Source of the DNA: CAWBOY01 sp963790585
GTDB taxonomy: Bacteria > Planctomycetota > Planctomycetia > Gemmatales > Gemmataceae
Assembly (NCBI GenBank): GCA_963790585.1
Contig: CAWBOY010000002.1
Location: forward strand, 62,001 to 126,000
Direction: 5' to 3'
DNA: 64,000 nt
The notes below the pieces were generated by a model. That model saw only the letters and a program-made list of their open reading frames with translations, was not told the DNA's origin and did no database searches. Below are positions 18,696 through 27,884 of the stretch, in pieces (within the stretch, counting starts at the first letter, position 1; every line of letters starts with the position of its first letter). Both the position numbers and the translations under genes were made by a program.

Positions 18696-19526
18696 GTGAA
18701 GGCTCCTCGGGCGCGACTGATTATCAAAAAGTGCGCGAACCAAGCGCGTTATATGACTGAACCGGCTGTTTGCTCCGTGCCGCTCTGTCGCGCCAGCTTG
18801 CTGTCGGGCCCGCACTTTCTGTTGCACCTCTGCTGAGGCGCATTCGGCCTGGTTCAATAGGTGTGAGGGGAAGGTAGCGACAAAAATTCGTTTCATTCAC
18901 CCCCCCATACACCCCACCGAACGAATCCCGAAAACTGAATCTTCTGTGTGTATAAGGGCTTACGTTCATTCACACACATAGCGTTTCGCGACGCGAAAAC
19001 CAGCGCCGCGCCTCAAGTAATAGATTGCAATGCGCCGACGCACACACAGAACTCCCGCGTCCTGACCGGCCGAGTCCATTTGGAAACGGCCAAACAGATA
19101 AAGTGTCCGTCTACCTCAACGTTCCAGACGCACGTATTGACAGAGCAGTTCTAGAAAGCGAGTTGTATAGACGGAAGTGACGATGGACGCAACCGCTATT
19201 TGATTGCTTCTTGCCTTCGTCTGCTGGGCTCGCCAGCTGCACTACGACGGATGTGAGCAATCATTTTCAGCGCTGAGAATCGCATTTCCTGATGCTGCTA
19301 ACGCCGCTTCCTCTGCGATTAACCAGTCTATAAATCACACTTCGAGGCGTCGCTGCGGTTGGTCCTCCGTTCCCTTATGGATCACCTTTAGTAATCGAAT
19401 TGGGTGTTCGCCCCGGCAGGGGCGAGAGACGGTAGCCACGGGTGAAGCGAAGCCCGCCGTCAGGCGGGCGTAGCCCAACCCGTGGTAAGAGTGCGAATTG
19501 TGTGAATTTCGCCCTGAAGGGGCGAA
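18696..19526. other. 831-bp stretch without a supportable gene
   Basis: It holds repeat F (18851-19012), a low-information middle part and a hairpin cluster (19408-19528). Short ORFs here lack ribosome sites and recognisable similarity. Confidence 0.6.
18851..19012 (+). repeat. dispersed repeat F, copy 1
   Basis: About 160 bp sharing long blocks with 46600-46764: GGTTCAATAGGTGT, AATTCGTTTCATTCACC, CGAACGAAT, GAATCTTCTGTGT and CTTACGTTCATTCAC. The core forms AATTCGTT/AACGAATT arms. No coding potential is shared between copies. Confidence 0.75.
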
Positions 19527-19528
19527 TT
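19408..19528. repeat. cluster of three short hairpins
   Basis: Stems are TCGCCCC/GGGGCGA (19408-19425), a CGGGT...ACCCG stem enclosing GCCCGCC/GGCGGGC (about 19440-19483), and TTCGCCC/GGGGCGAA (19508-19525). They lie at the 3' end of the minus-strand gene ending at 19527 and may terminate its transcript. Confidence 0.5.
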
Positions 19529-19931
19529 AACGTGCTTGCGTTACTAGTGACGCGGTATTCGTCGGTGGGGAGACGGGCACGACCTGCGCCATCGGCTGCG
19601 GCGTGGCAGGCGCCGCCGGAGCGGCCGAACTGCTCATGGGAGCTTGGACCACGGGTATCGATGTCGGCGCTGGCGTACCACTTCCGTGAACGGCCACTTC
19701 AGCCGGGCGCACAGCCATGCCGATCGGACCTAATAGGGCACCGATCACGGTAACTGTCAGGCCGCTCAGCAAGAAGCCGTAGCACCAATAAAATCTCGAT
19801 TCCAGGCTTGGATCGTTATGGTTTCGCAGCCAAATGAAATAAATGCTGCTCCACACCATCACGAGCGTTCCGATTGTAATGTAGATGATCGACAGACGAG
19901 CCGCGGACGATGTCTTACTCATGAGCGCCAT
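19527..19931 (-). CDS. small two-helix membrane protein with Pro/Ala-rich tail
   Basis: 134 aa. Two transmembrane helices (about residues 13-35 and 48-72: IIYITIGTLVMVWSSIYFIW and GFLLSGLTVTVIGALLGPIG) are followed by a disordered tail rich in Pro, Ala, Ser and Val. GGGAG lies seven bases before the ATG at 19931. I do not recognise a named family, although short proteins of this layout are common in planctomycete genomes. It is divergent from the AI-2E-family permease at 20231, with 299 bases between starts that must hold both promoters. Confidence 0.7.
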   Translation of the reverse strand: MALMSKTSSAARLSIIYITIGTLVMVWSSIYFIWLRNHNDPSLESRFYWCYGFLLSGLTVTVIGALLGPIGMAVRPAEVAVHGSGTPAPTSIPVVQAPMSSSAAPAAPATPQPMAQVVPVSPPTNTASLVTQAR

Positions 19932-20230
19932 GGCATTTCTCCCCTAAAAAGAGCGCGTGTTTGAATGTTCTTTTGAGGTCAACCAACACTACGCGAGGAA
20001 ATGCAAATTGCATACCAGCGAAGATGGTTTCCTCTCTAAGGGAACGACGCCAGGTCTTTCGCCAGCTACTTCTAACCGACAACACTTTGCACGAAAAAGG
20101 CGGCACGACAATTGCGTTCTTCGCTGGCGCGGACCATGCTTGTCTCCTTCTTTTCGACAAGCAGATCTCCGAAGAGATCCAAGGCCGCGGTATCTCGAAT
20201 AAAAAACTCCTCTGTGTCGGAGATCACACC

Positions 20231-21388
20231 ATGAGCGCGATGAATGGGACCAAGAATCGGCTCGCTCCAATAACGATACCAGACCCCGGCACCCCTGCCG
20301 GCGGCGGGCTCGAGGGTCTCGCCCGACGGACGGTTGTCGTTTGCCTAGTGGCTGTACTGATTGTGGGGCTCGCCTATTTATGCGTGCGCGGCGCGAGTGT
20401 ACTGCTGGTCGGTTTCGCCGGTGTACTTCTCGCGCTATTCCTGACCATGCTCAGTGAATCTTTGGCCAAGTTCGCGCACATTCCACATAGCGTGGCTTTG
20501 AGCATCGTGACCATCGCCCTTTTTGGCCTAATCGGCGGCCTGGGTTGGCTGCTCTTCAACCGCCTAACTTCTCAGGCCAGCGAATTGTCAAATAAGATTC
20601 CCGCAGCGCTCGACCAGGTGCGAAGCAACTTAGCCCAATTTCCATTTATTGACCGCATGTTAGACCAGATGCCTAAACCCAGCGAGGCCCTGGCCAAGTC
20701 GGCGGATTTACCGCGAGTCACCGGCTTCCTGTCCGCTTTCGCCGAGACGTCCATTGCCGTGATCGTCGTGTTATTCGTGGGCATATTTGGGGCAGCGGAA
20801 CCCTCGATCTACCGCGAGGGATTGGCCCATATGGTCCCATATTTTCAACGGAAGCGCGTGGAAGAAACCGTTGCTGCTCTCGAATACAACCTGCGCCGGT
20901 GGGTTGTCGTGCAAGGATTGCTCATGCTGATTGTCGGCTCGATCACAGCCGGCGGACTATGGCTGATTGGCGTGCCGGAGGCCTTGGTGCTTGGCTTGAT
21001 GGCCGGCTTACTCGAGTTGATCCCCTATGTTGGCCCTTGGATTTCGGTCGTGCCGTCCGCTTTGATCGCCTTTCTGGTCGGGCCCTGGCACCTCTGTTCG
21101 ACGTTGGTGCTTTACTTGGGCATCCACATGTTGGAGGCCTATTTATTGCTTCCTTTGCTGCAGCGCCGCGCAGTGTTGCTGCCTCCGGCTCTCGGGCTCG
21201 TGTCCCAGCTCCTGCTCGGACAATTGTTCGGGATATTAGGATTAATTATTGCGGCGCCTCTGACATTAGCTATTTTGGTGCTCGTTAAGATGCTTTACGT
21301 TGAAGACACGCTCGGTGACGAAGCCGTCGAGGTGCCTGGCGAGCCAGGGAAGCCGGAAACGGCGGAAGCGATGGCGAACCCGATTTAG
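20231..21388 (+). CDS. AI-2E family transporter (PerM/YhhT-like permease)
   Basis: A 385-aa polytopic membrane protein. Paired N-terminal helices are followed by an amphipathic central region (~residues 110-190) and a C-terminal group of helices with the family signature GLLELIPYVGPWISVVPSALI and the closing LFGILGLIIAAPLTLAILV. The family exports or exchanges small solutes (autoinducer-2 in one case, ions in others), so the substrate here is open. The ATG at 20231 is preferred because GGAGA precedes it by seven bases; the 90 codons upstream show no family similarity. A short acidic C-terminal tail follows the last helix. Confidence 0.9.
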   Translation: MSAMNGTKNRLAPITIPDPGTPAGGGLEGLARRTVVVCLVAVLIVGLAYLCVRGASVLLVGFAGVLLALFLTMLSESLAKFAHIPHSVALSIVTIALFGLIGGLGWLLFNRLTSQASELSNKIPAALDQVRSNLAQFPFIDRMLDQMPKPSEALAKSADLPRVTGFLSAFAETSIAVIVVLFVGIFGAAEPSIYREGLAHMVPYFQRKRVEETVAALEYNLRRWVVVQGLLMLIVGSITAGGLWLIGVPEALVLGLMAGLLELIPYVGPWISVVPSALIAFLVGPWHLCSTLVLYLGIHMLEAYLLLPLLQRRAVLLPPALGLVSQLLLGQLFGILGLIIAAPLTLAILVLVKMLYVEDTLGDEAVEVPGEPGKPETAEAMANPI

Positions 21389-21455
21389 AGCTTGTCCCAT
21401 AATGCCTCGTTTATTGATCGTCATCCAGTAAATGTCATCAATAAGGCGAACATTG

Positions 21456-21562
21456 CCGAGCCTGAAGCGTAAGCGAAGGGGCATTTGTATTAGCGAACCT
21501 GAAGCGTAAGCGAAGGGGCACTACATCGGTGTAATGCCCCTTCGCTTACGCTTCAGGCTCGG
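21456..21562. repeat. palindromic repeat family B, copy with duplicated left arm
   Basis: The left arm (CCGAGCCTGAAGCGTAAGCG... at 21456-21484) is repeated at about 21493-21521; both can pair with the right arm at 21535-21562. It starts 67 bases after the permease stop. Members of the same family lie at 31743-31824 and 37367-37449. Confidence 0.85.
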
Positions 21563-21666
21563 TTTTCGATGACCCCAACACTCATCTCTCTCGCCTCTCT
21601 CCTATTTCCGGCCTATCTAATCATTGTCTCTCCCCTCAATGATTTCTTAGCCGGAGGCTCTCTCCC

Positions 21667-22803
21667 ATGACTCACTCTCGCATTTTCGTCACTTCCCTCA
21701 TCGTACTCTCTCTAGCGCTATCCGACGGCAACGTCATGGCGCGGGAACGTTGGTCCACGGAAACAGCCAACGCCTGGTACAAGAAACAACCCTGGCTGGT
21801 CGGCTGTAACTTCATCCCCAGCTCGGCGATCAATCAGTTGGAGATGTGGCAGTCCGACTCCTTCGATCCAAAGACCATCGACCGCGAGCTGGGCTGGGCC
21901 GAATGCCTTGGCTTCACGAGCGTGCGCGTCTTCCTGCATCACCTGGTTTGGGAGCAAGACAAAGACGACTTCTTGAAACGAATGGACGAGTTTCTCTCCC
22001 TCGCTGAAAAGCACAAAATTGGCGTCATGTTCGTCCTTTTCGATAGCTGCTGGGACCCGCATCCCAAACTTGGCAAACAACGCGCGCCGAAGCCTGGCTT
22101 ACACAACTCCGGTTGGGTTCAGAGCCCCGGAGCCGACGATTTATTAAACGCCGATCGGCACAAGGTCCTCGAAGGCTACGTGCGCAGCGTAATCGGTAGA
22201 TTCAAAAACGATCGCCGCGTTCAAGTCTGGGACCTATGGAACGAGCCGGACAACGATAATGGCAACAGCTATGGCCCCGGCAATCTCAAACAGGAGCCGA
22301 AGGGTAAACAAAAACACACATTAGAACTCCTTATACACGCTTTTGTTTGGGCTCGCGAGTCGGCGCCTACGCAGCCCATCACCTCCGGCGTTTGGATTGG
22401 CAATTGGCCCGACGCGGCAAAGCTATCCCCGACGGAGCGAGTTCAGCTCGAGCAATCAGACGTCATATCGTTTCATTGCTACGACCGGCTCGACGGTATG
22501 AAACGCTGCATAAATAATCTGAAACGCTACGATCGCCCGATCCTATGTACGGAATTCATGGCCAGGCCGCAGGGCAGCACCTTCGAGGCAATTCTCGCAA
22601 CCCTCAAAGAAGAAAAGGTCGCCGCCTATTGCTGGGGCTTTGTCGCGGGTAAGACCAACACTATCTACGCCTGGGACACCTGGCAAAAGCCGGCGACCAA
22701 GGAGCCGGAGGTCTGGTTTCACGACATTTTTCGGCCGGACGGCGCACCTTATTCGATGAAAGAGGTCGAACACATTCGCAAGGTGACCGATAAAGGGAAA
22801 TGA
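21667..22803 (+). CDS. secreted glycoside hydrolase, cellulase-like (GH5-type fold)
   Basis: A 378-aa protein with a signal peptide (MTHSRIFVTSLIVLSLALS, cleavage near VMA). The (beta/alpha)8 barrel shows LGFTSVRVFLHHLVW near residue 77, the acid/base motif VWDLWNEPDN (Glu near residue 195) and a likely nucleophile in RPILCTEFMARP (Glu near residue 297), then CWGFVAGKTNTIYAWDTW. Family members cleave beta-linked polysaccharides. The presence of both catalytic Glu positions suggests an active periplasmic or secreted enzyme; the substrate is not predictable. GGAGG lies eight bases upstream of the ATG. It stands alone between repeat B and the export gene at 23043. Confidence 0.82.
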   Translation: MTHSRIFVTSLIVLSLALSDGNVMARERWSTETANAWYKKQPWLVGCNFIPSSAINQLEMWQSDSFDPKTIDRELGWAECLGFTSVRVFLHHLVWEQDKDDFLKRMDEFLSLAEKHKIGVMFVLFDSCWDPHPKLGKQRAPKPGLHNSGWVQSPGADDLLNADRHKVLEGYVRSVIGRFKNDRRVQVWDLWNEPDNDNGNSYGPGNLKQEPKGKQKHTLELLIHAFVWARESAPTQPITSGVWIGNWPDAAKLSPTERVQLEQSDVISFHCYDRLDGMKRCINNLKRYDRPILCTEFMARPQGSTFEAILATLKEEKVAAYCWGFVAGKTNTIYAWDTWQKPATKEPEVWFHDIFRPDGAPYSMKEVEHIRKVTDKGK

Positions 22804-23042
22804 GGCAATGTACGCAAGCGCGGCAAATCTTGCCGATCCTAGGCTCGCACAGAGCCTGTTAACTGAACATAGTGGGAGTCGGACTCAGATAAAGATCGCG
22901 GCGCGGCCGATAGAACCGAGGGATGGGACTTCGTTGAATCCCGTACCAATCAAGGTTTGACCGTGCCCGATCGATTGCTTTGCTCCGCTGACCATGCGCC
23001 GCCGTCGTCGGCCGCGACCAACAAAGAGCTGAGGTAAGGGAT

Positions 23043-24387
23043 ATGCCTCTCAGAAGCCGCGAACTGCTCCTCGCCGGGATGGGAGGCCTGCTGGCCTTAG
23101 GTCTGGTGGCCGGATGCCAAACCCGGTCATTGCAAAATGACGGCTTGGCACCACCTCCGGTCGCGATGGGCTTGCCTCGATCGGCCGCGATGTCGCCGGT
23201 CGCCGCGGCGGATGCGCCGCCTGCCTTGGTCTCGTTAGCGCCTGTGGCCGGGGCGCGGTCGGTTTCCTCGGAACAAGATAACACAAGCGTCCAGGCCAGT
23301 TCGTGGCGCTTCGCAGACCATTTCGACAATGACGGCAATGGTCCGGGAATGCTACTGCCGCCGCGCGGTGCGCTGAATCAGGTCGCGGGAACCGAAGTGA
23401 CGCCGGGATCGAGCGCCTCCGGCCGAGCTTGTACTACCAACCACCACAACGGCACCGAGCACGCGCCCGCCGACAATAGACGAGCCTCCGCAGTTGCACA
23501 TGCCGGCGCCCCTAGTGACGGCTCCAAATCCAACTCCGATTTCCGCGCCTCCTTCGGTTCCGGTAATTCCGATCGCCAGTGGGCCAGCGTATGGTCCGCA
23601 CGGCCTGCCGCGTGAAGGCGCGAAACAGGCGTTGCCGCCTTATGTTGTGGAGCCGCCGGATATATTGCTTATCCAAGCCAGCGCCGCCGTGCTGGGCTCG
23701 AACAAATATCGCGTGCAGCCGCTCGAAGGGCCTCACCTTGTTCGCCCTGATGGCACGGTTGACCTCGGTATTTATGGTCAAGTTTTTGTTGCTGGCATGA
23801 CGCTGGCCGACGTGAAAGACCAAGTGGCTCGCCAACTGCTGGTTACCGGGGCTCGCACCTACCGCGACACAGAAAAGAATGCCGACGGCACGGTCAAGAT
23901 GAAAGACGGCGTTCCCGTCCTCGCCGGCAAGCCGAAGGAGTTCACCCTGGACCAGATCAAGGAGGAAGTGCGCGTCGATGTGATCGGCTATAATAGCAAG
24001 TGGTATTACATCATCACGAGCGGCGCTGGCTGGGGTGAAATGATTTACAAAGTGCCCGTGACTGGCAACGAAACGGTGCTCGATGCGCTAGCCTACATTC
24101 AAGGCCTTCCGGTCGTGGCGTCGCAGAAAAAGGTGTTCCTGGCACGGCCGACGACGGACCCCAATCATCCGCTCGTCGTCAACATCGACTACCGGAGCAT
24201 GACCCATGGATCGGCGAGCTGTAATTATCAGCTATTCCCCAACGACCGGATCTATGTCGGCTCCGACCCGTGGCTCAAAGCGGATGGCATCCTGGCCAAG
24301 CGATTTGCCCCTCTCGAACGGATTTTGGGCATTACCCTGCTAGGCAGCAGTACGGTAAATTCGATCTCGGGACGGACGTCTCGGTAA
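23043..24387 (+). CDS. polysaccharide export outer-membrane lipoprotein (Wza-like; one frameshift)
   Basis: The N-terminus is a lipoprotein signal (ALGLVAGCQTRS, Cys near residue 25), followed by a Pro/Ala-rich linker. The Poly_export (PF02563-like) domain reads YVVEPPDILLI, VRPDGTVDLGIYGQVFVAGM and LADVKDQVARQLL, followed by planctomycete-specific SLBB-like sequence (VTGNETVLDALAYIQG, LFPNDRIYVG). The frame changes near 23463-23468 (CACGCGCCCG). Restoring two bases to a GCGCGC run gives HARPPTIDEPPQL and joins the halves, for about 448 aa. The exact junction in the low-similarity linker is uncertain. Role: export of extracellular polysaccharide across the outer membrane. No other export genes are adjacent. 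Confidence 0.82.
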
Positions 24388-24400
24388 ACCTGACAATGAA

Positions 24401-24492
24401 GAGTCCGTGGCCGGGGTCGGTACTTCGACCCCGGTTCTCGGAAACTGCTCGGGCCCAACCGGGGTCGGAGTACCGACCCCGGCCACGGACTC
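24401..24492. repeat. palindromic repeat family A
   Basis: Perfect 23-bp arms (24401-24423 and 24470-24492), each containing CCGGGGTCGG. It begins 14 bases after the stop of the polysaccharide export gene. Other copies are at 49804-49890, 51401-51486 and, degenerate, 11461-11550. Confidence 0.9.
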
Positions 24493-24521
24493 GAAGACCG
24501 CTTTCTCTGGAGTAGCCACCG

Positions 24522-25019
24522 ATGAAACAGCGAATCCTGCCAACTCTGATCGCGTTTCTCGCAACGCTCGGCGGCGCCAACGTAGCCTCGGCTCAGGCGC
24601 CGGGTCGCTATCCGCCGAGCTACGGCCCTCTTTACCGACCGCAATTAAGCCCGTATCTCTACCTCGCTCCAGGCGTTGGCGGGACTAATGGCGCGGGTGC
24701 CACCGTTGACCCATCGGTGCGGTATTTCCTGGGAACGCAGACAGAATTCGATCGGCGGGCAAACTTCGCCCAAACGCAAACGGAGATCAGAGATATAGAA
24801 GCGCGGCGGGCGACTGGCGGCGAGTTTGGCAATACGGGTGACGATGTCGATCTCTACCGACCGTTGGCGTCAACCGGCCACGGTACGGCCTTTGGCAATA
24901 CGGGAGCTTATTTTGGGGCGGGCTATCCACGCTTGAACCAGCCAGCCGGCCAGCGTCAACCGGGCAAGCCAGCAGCACCAGCCGGCGCGTCGCAATCACA
25001 GGGATATACGAGACCGTAA
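24522..25019 (+). CDS. secreted Gly/Pro-rich protein, unknown function
   Basis: 165 aa with a signal peptide (MKQRILPTLIAFLATLGGANVASA, cleavage before QAPG). The mature part is rich in Tyr, Pro and Gly at the start (PPSYGPLYRPQLSPYLYLAP) and contains two GNTG motifs (GEFGNTGDD, AFGNTGAYFG). Proteins with a P-Y-L-N/Y-L-rich start and a repeated FGNTG-type motif are common in planctomycetes, but no function is assigned. GGAG lies nine bases before the ATG. It is downstream of the export gene with a family A palindrome between, and converges with the PEP-CTERM gene. Confidence 0.72.
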   Translation: MKQRILPTLIAFLATLGGANVASAQAPGRYPPSYGPLYRPQLSPYLYLAPGVGGTNGAGATVDPSVRYFLGTQTEFDRRANFAQTQTEIRDIEARRATGGEFGNTGDDVDLYRPLASTGHGTAFGNTGAYFGAGYPRLNQPAGQRQPGKPAAPAGASQSQGYTRP

Positions 25020-25026
25020 TTCGTCT

Positions 25027-25087
25027 TTATCTAGTCGCCGGCTTGCCGGCGTGTTCAAAGACCGCCGGCAAGCCGGCGGCTAGATAA
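25027..25087. repeat. palindrome (family E) between convergent genes
   Basis: 25-bp arms (25027-25051, 25063-25087) with one mismatch that would form a G-U pair. It starts eight bases after one stop and ends nine bases before the other, so it could end both transcripts. Confidence 0.8.
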
Positions 25088-25096
25088 ATTCAGACC

Positions 25097-25603
25097 TCAC
25101 CCATTTTCACGCGCCTGACGGCGTCGCTTGACGGCCGTAACCACGCCCCCAACTCCACAGCCCAACAAACCCAGTATCAAGCTCGCTGGCTCCGGGGCGT
25201 CGGCTGGAGGGGTTCCATCTGTCTTAGGGCCGGGCGCATCCAGGCTTTGAATGTGAGCCGTGTCGGTGGATGGCTTGGGCGTCGGCACCACCGGCTTGAT
25301 AAACGGTGTCACTTCCACGGGATTCAAAACAGGTGGTATGACTAAGGCCAAAGCCATCATTCCCAGGTAATTCCCAGATCGAGGCTCTTCGACTTCCGCA
25401 AATTCAAAAGCCGCAGTTCCGGCTTGAACGCACGTCATTTGATCCTGAGCCGGATCGACCCCCACAGTCAGGCCACGCCCAGGCGTCGCCAGGCGATCGA
25501 CGAAGGCCTGAGTGAGCACGTCCGCCCGACAGGTGCCGACGCTGCCGAGAACGATGAGCCAAGCCAGCAGGGCACGGCCGCGTTTCAGTCGTAATGCAGC
25601 CAT
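25097..25603 (-). CDS. PEP-CTERM sorting-signal protein
   Basis: 168 aa. An N-terminal signal peptide (ALLAWLIVLGSVGTCRA) and a C-terminal PEP-CTERM signal: the P-E-P-A-S motif, then the hydrophobic LILGLLGCGVGGVVTAV and the basic cluster KRRRQAR. The middle is short and low-complexity. PEP-CTERM proteins are processed by exosortase and are often linked to exopolysaccharide production, in line with the nearby polysaccharide export gene. No exosortase is in the window. AAGGAG lies eight bases before the ATG at 25603. Confidence 0.8.
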   Translation of the reverse strand: MAALRLKRGRALLAWLIVLGSVGTCRADVLTQAFVDRLATPGRGLTVGVDPAQDQMTCVQAGTAAFEFAEVEEPRSGNYLGMMALALVIPPVLNPVEVTPFIKPVVPTPKPSTDTAHIQSLDAPGPKTDGTPPADAPEPASLILGLLGCGVGGVVTAVKRRRQARENG

Positions 25604-25961
25604 TCTCTCAACTCCTTGTTCCCGTATTACAAATCCGTTTCCGTGCCGTGTAGCGATTGGCTACGCGGAACGGGTGGCAGTGCTACTTTTTGCTTCGATT
25701 GAGTTTCCTGATAGCATGAAGTGCGCTGGAAAAAAAGTGCAGTCGCAGTGATTCACTCTTTTACCATTTCCCCCATCCTCCAATTCTGGCCCCGATTTTC
25801 ACCTTCAAAGGCATTTTCAGCCGTCTGAAACGTCTTTGCCGACTGTTTCGTTTCTTTTCGTCGTATCAAATTGCCGACATTCTCTGGTGGAGACGATTGC
25901 AGCAGGGCGCTCGTGTTCTTTCGTTAAGAGTCTCCACTCTGTGTCGCGGGAGAGTGGCCTC
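25604..25961. other. divergent intergenic region
   Basis: 358 bases between the PEP-CTERM gene (minus) and the BBP7 gene (plus). It must hold promoters for both. I see no convincing operator, repeat or small gene in it. Confidence 0.5.
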
Positions 25962-27653
25962 ATGTACAAGAGCCTTGGGATCGGTTGTTTCGCCCTATCC
26001 CTCTTCGGTTGGGGCTCGCCATTGATTGCCCAAGATGGTGCTTGGCGCTCCGTAGCTCGGCCGTCGGACAACGCCGATGCCGCCGGCCGAACGACGCCGA
26101 TGCCTGGGCGTGTCGTCTCGATCGGCCGCCCTATCGCGGCCTCGTCGAATCCTGGCGAACCGATTGCCCGCGGTACCGCACCGAGCCCTGTCGCGCCTGA
26201 TCAAACCGATTTCGCCGCCGAGCGCATCATCGCGGTAGCTCATCAAGCCGAGGCCGAGCCGCTTGCGGCTCCCCGCGCGGTGATTCCGCCGCTCCCGGAC
26301 GATTCGTCCTCATCAAAAGCCGAGCCTCCTTCGGATAGCAAGAAGGATGCGCCGGCGACTTTATCGATGCCGACGAAAGTCGCGCCGGCGACCGTTGGCG
26401 CTCCCGTTCCGCTACAGCCGGGCGCTCCCTATTGCGTCTACGCTCCGCCGGACATCACGGACGGAGTCGTCGAGTTCAAAGACGTCAACGGCGCGAATAG
26501 TTCCCGATTCTGGGTCAAACCCGAATATCTGTTCTGGTCAACAAAGAGCGAGCATATTCCGCCTTTGTTTACGACGGGCAATCCCGCGAACGTCGAGACG
26601 ATCGACGTCAACGGGAAGCCGGTCACGCTTCTCCGTGCCGGCTTTTTGGACCAACCAGACACCAAGGTTCTTTACGGTGGAACAGGAATCAACGGCGATC
26701 TTCGCTCGGGCTTCCGGCTGACCGCCGGCTTCTGGTACGACGCCGACGACCACGAGTCCGACCATGACGAAGGCCTGGAGTTCAGCGGCTTCGTGCTTGG
26801 CAATCGTTCGTCGTCGTTCGCCGCGAATTCGACGCAGTATCCCGTTATCACAAGGCCGTTTTATAACGTGAACCTTGGGCGCGAATTCGCCGAGATCGTC
26901 GCCTCGCCCGGCATTTCGACGGGAAACGTCTCATCGAGCGCCCCCAGTAACTTCTGGGGACTCGAAGTAAACGAGAAATGCAATCTTTGTTGTGACTGCT
27001 CGGGCCGGACCGACGTATTCGCCGGATTTCGTTATCTGAACCTGAAGGAAGGCCTCACGATCAACGAGAACATCATGGGCAACCCAATGTCAGCTGATCC
27101 TACATTTAGCGGCGACAATATCTCTTCATTTGATCGTTTCACGACGCAAAACCAATTTTACGGAGCTCAGATCGGTGTCGCGACCGAGCGAAACTGGGGC
27201 AGCTGGAGTCTGGATGGCAAGTTTAAGTTAGGACTCGGCGACACGCATCAGCAGGTCAATATCTCTGGAGTACAGGTCGTCGTTGACCGGGCCACCGGCG
27301 CTTCCCAGGCTTCGCTCGGCGGCCTCTATACAGCACCGGCCAACGCCGCCACGGGGTATCCTGGCAATATAGGCCAATTCAACCGCGACCGCTTCAGCTT
27401 CGTCCCCGAGCTTGACCTCGCGATTGCGTACCACCTCAACCCGAATTGGAAGGTTTTCGTCGGTTATAATTTCTTGTATTGGAGCGACGTCGTTCGCCCG
27501 GGCGATCAAATCGATCGCGTAATCGATGTCGCCAATGTACCGCGCCTAAATTTCGGCTTGCCGGCGACCGGCCAATATCACCCCGCGGTACTCTTCAAGA
27601 GCAGCGATTTTTGGGCGCAGGGCGTCAATTTTGGTGTCGAGTGGAAATTCTAA
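25962..27653 (+). CDS. BBP7 family outer-membrane beta-barrel protein
   Basis: 563 aa from the ATG at 25962 (GGGAG nine bases upstream). A signal peptide (GIGCFALSLFGWGSPLIAQ) is followed by a ~150-residue Pro/Ala/Ser-rich linker, then the BBP7 barrel: SRFWVKPEYLFWSTKS, GFRLTAGFWYDADDHES, DVFAGFRYLNLKEG, ELDLAIAYHLNPNWKVFVGY and the C-terminal FWAQGVNFGVEWKF. The final Phe is typical of outer-membrane insertion signals. A Cys-rich loop (CNLCCDC) sits between strands. BBP7 proteins are a large planctomycete family of presumed outer-membrane barrels with unknown specific roles. Confidence 0.9.
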   Translation: MYKSLGIGCFALSLFGWGSPLIAQDGAWRSVARPSDNADAAGRTTPMPGRVVSIGRPIAASSNPGEPIARGTAPSPVAPDQTDFAAERIIAVAHQAEAEPLAAPRAVIPPLPDDSSSSKAEPPSDSKKDAPATLSMPTKVAPATVGAPVPLQPGAPYCVYAPPDITDGVVEFKDVNGANSSRFWVKPEYLFWSTKSEHIPPLFTTGNPANVETIDVNGKPVTLLRAGFLDQPDTKVLYGGTGINGDLRSGFRLTAGFWYDADDHESDHDEGLEFSGFVLGNRSSSFAANSTQYPVITRPFYNVNLGREFAEIVASPGISTGNVSSSAPSNFWGLEVNEKCNLCCDCSGRTDVFAGFRYLNLKEGLTINENIMGNPMSADPTFSGDNISSFDRFTTQNQFYGAQIGVATERNWGSWSLDGKFKLGLGDTHQQVNISGVQVVVDRATGASQASLGGLYTAPANAATGYPGNIGQFNRDRFSFVPELDLAIAYHLNPNWKVFVGYNFLYWSDVVRPGDQIDRVIDVANVPRLNFGLPATGQYHPAVLFKSSDFWAQGVNFGVEWKF

Positions 27654-27670
27654 GGAACGGTCGCAAAGTC

Positions 27671-27781
27671 GTGGCGGCACGTTTTCAACGTGCCGGAGGA
27701 CGGCAGCGCGGCAGACGAGCACGTCGAAAACAGGTTAACTCCAGCATAGGACAAATCGGCACGTTGAAAACGTGCCGCCAC
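27671..27781. repeat. palindromic repeat family C
   Basis: Perfect 24-bp arms at 27671-27694 (GTGGCGGCACGTTTTCAACG...) and 27758-27781. It begins 17 bases after the BBP7 stop. Half copies occur at 11438 and 51374. Confidence 0.9.
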
Positions 27782-27884
27782 AACAGCCTTCCTCTTCGCA
27801 TCGCCGTCAACCTACATATGATGTTATCAGCGTCAAAACGATCAGCCGTCGCGTGCGTGTGTTGATGTTTCGCTAAGGAGCGCC

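Noticed and set aside
24401..24492. CRISPR-like repeat from GGGGTCGG units
   Set aside because: The units form one inverted pair per locus, with no regular direct repeats, spacers or cas genes.
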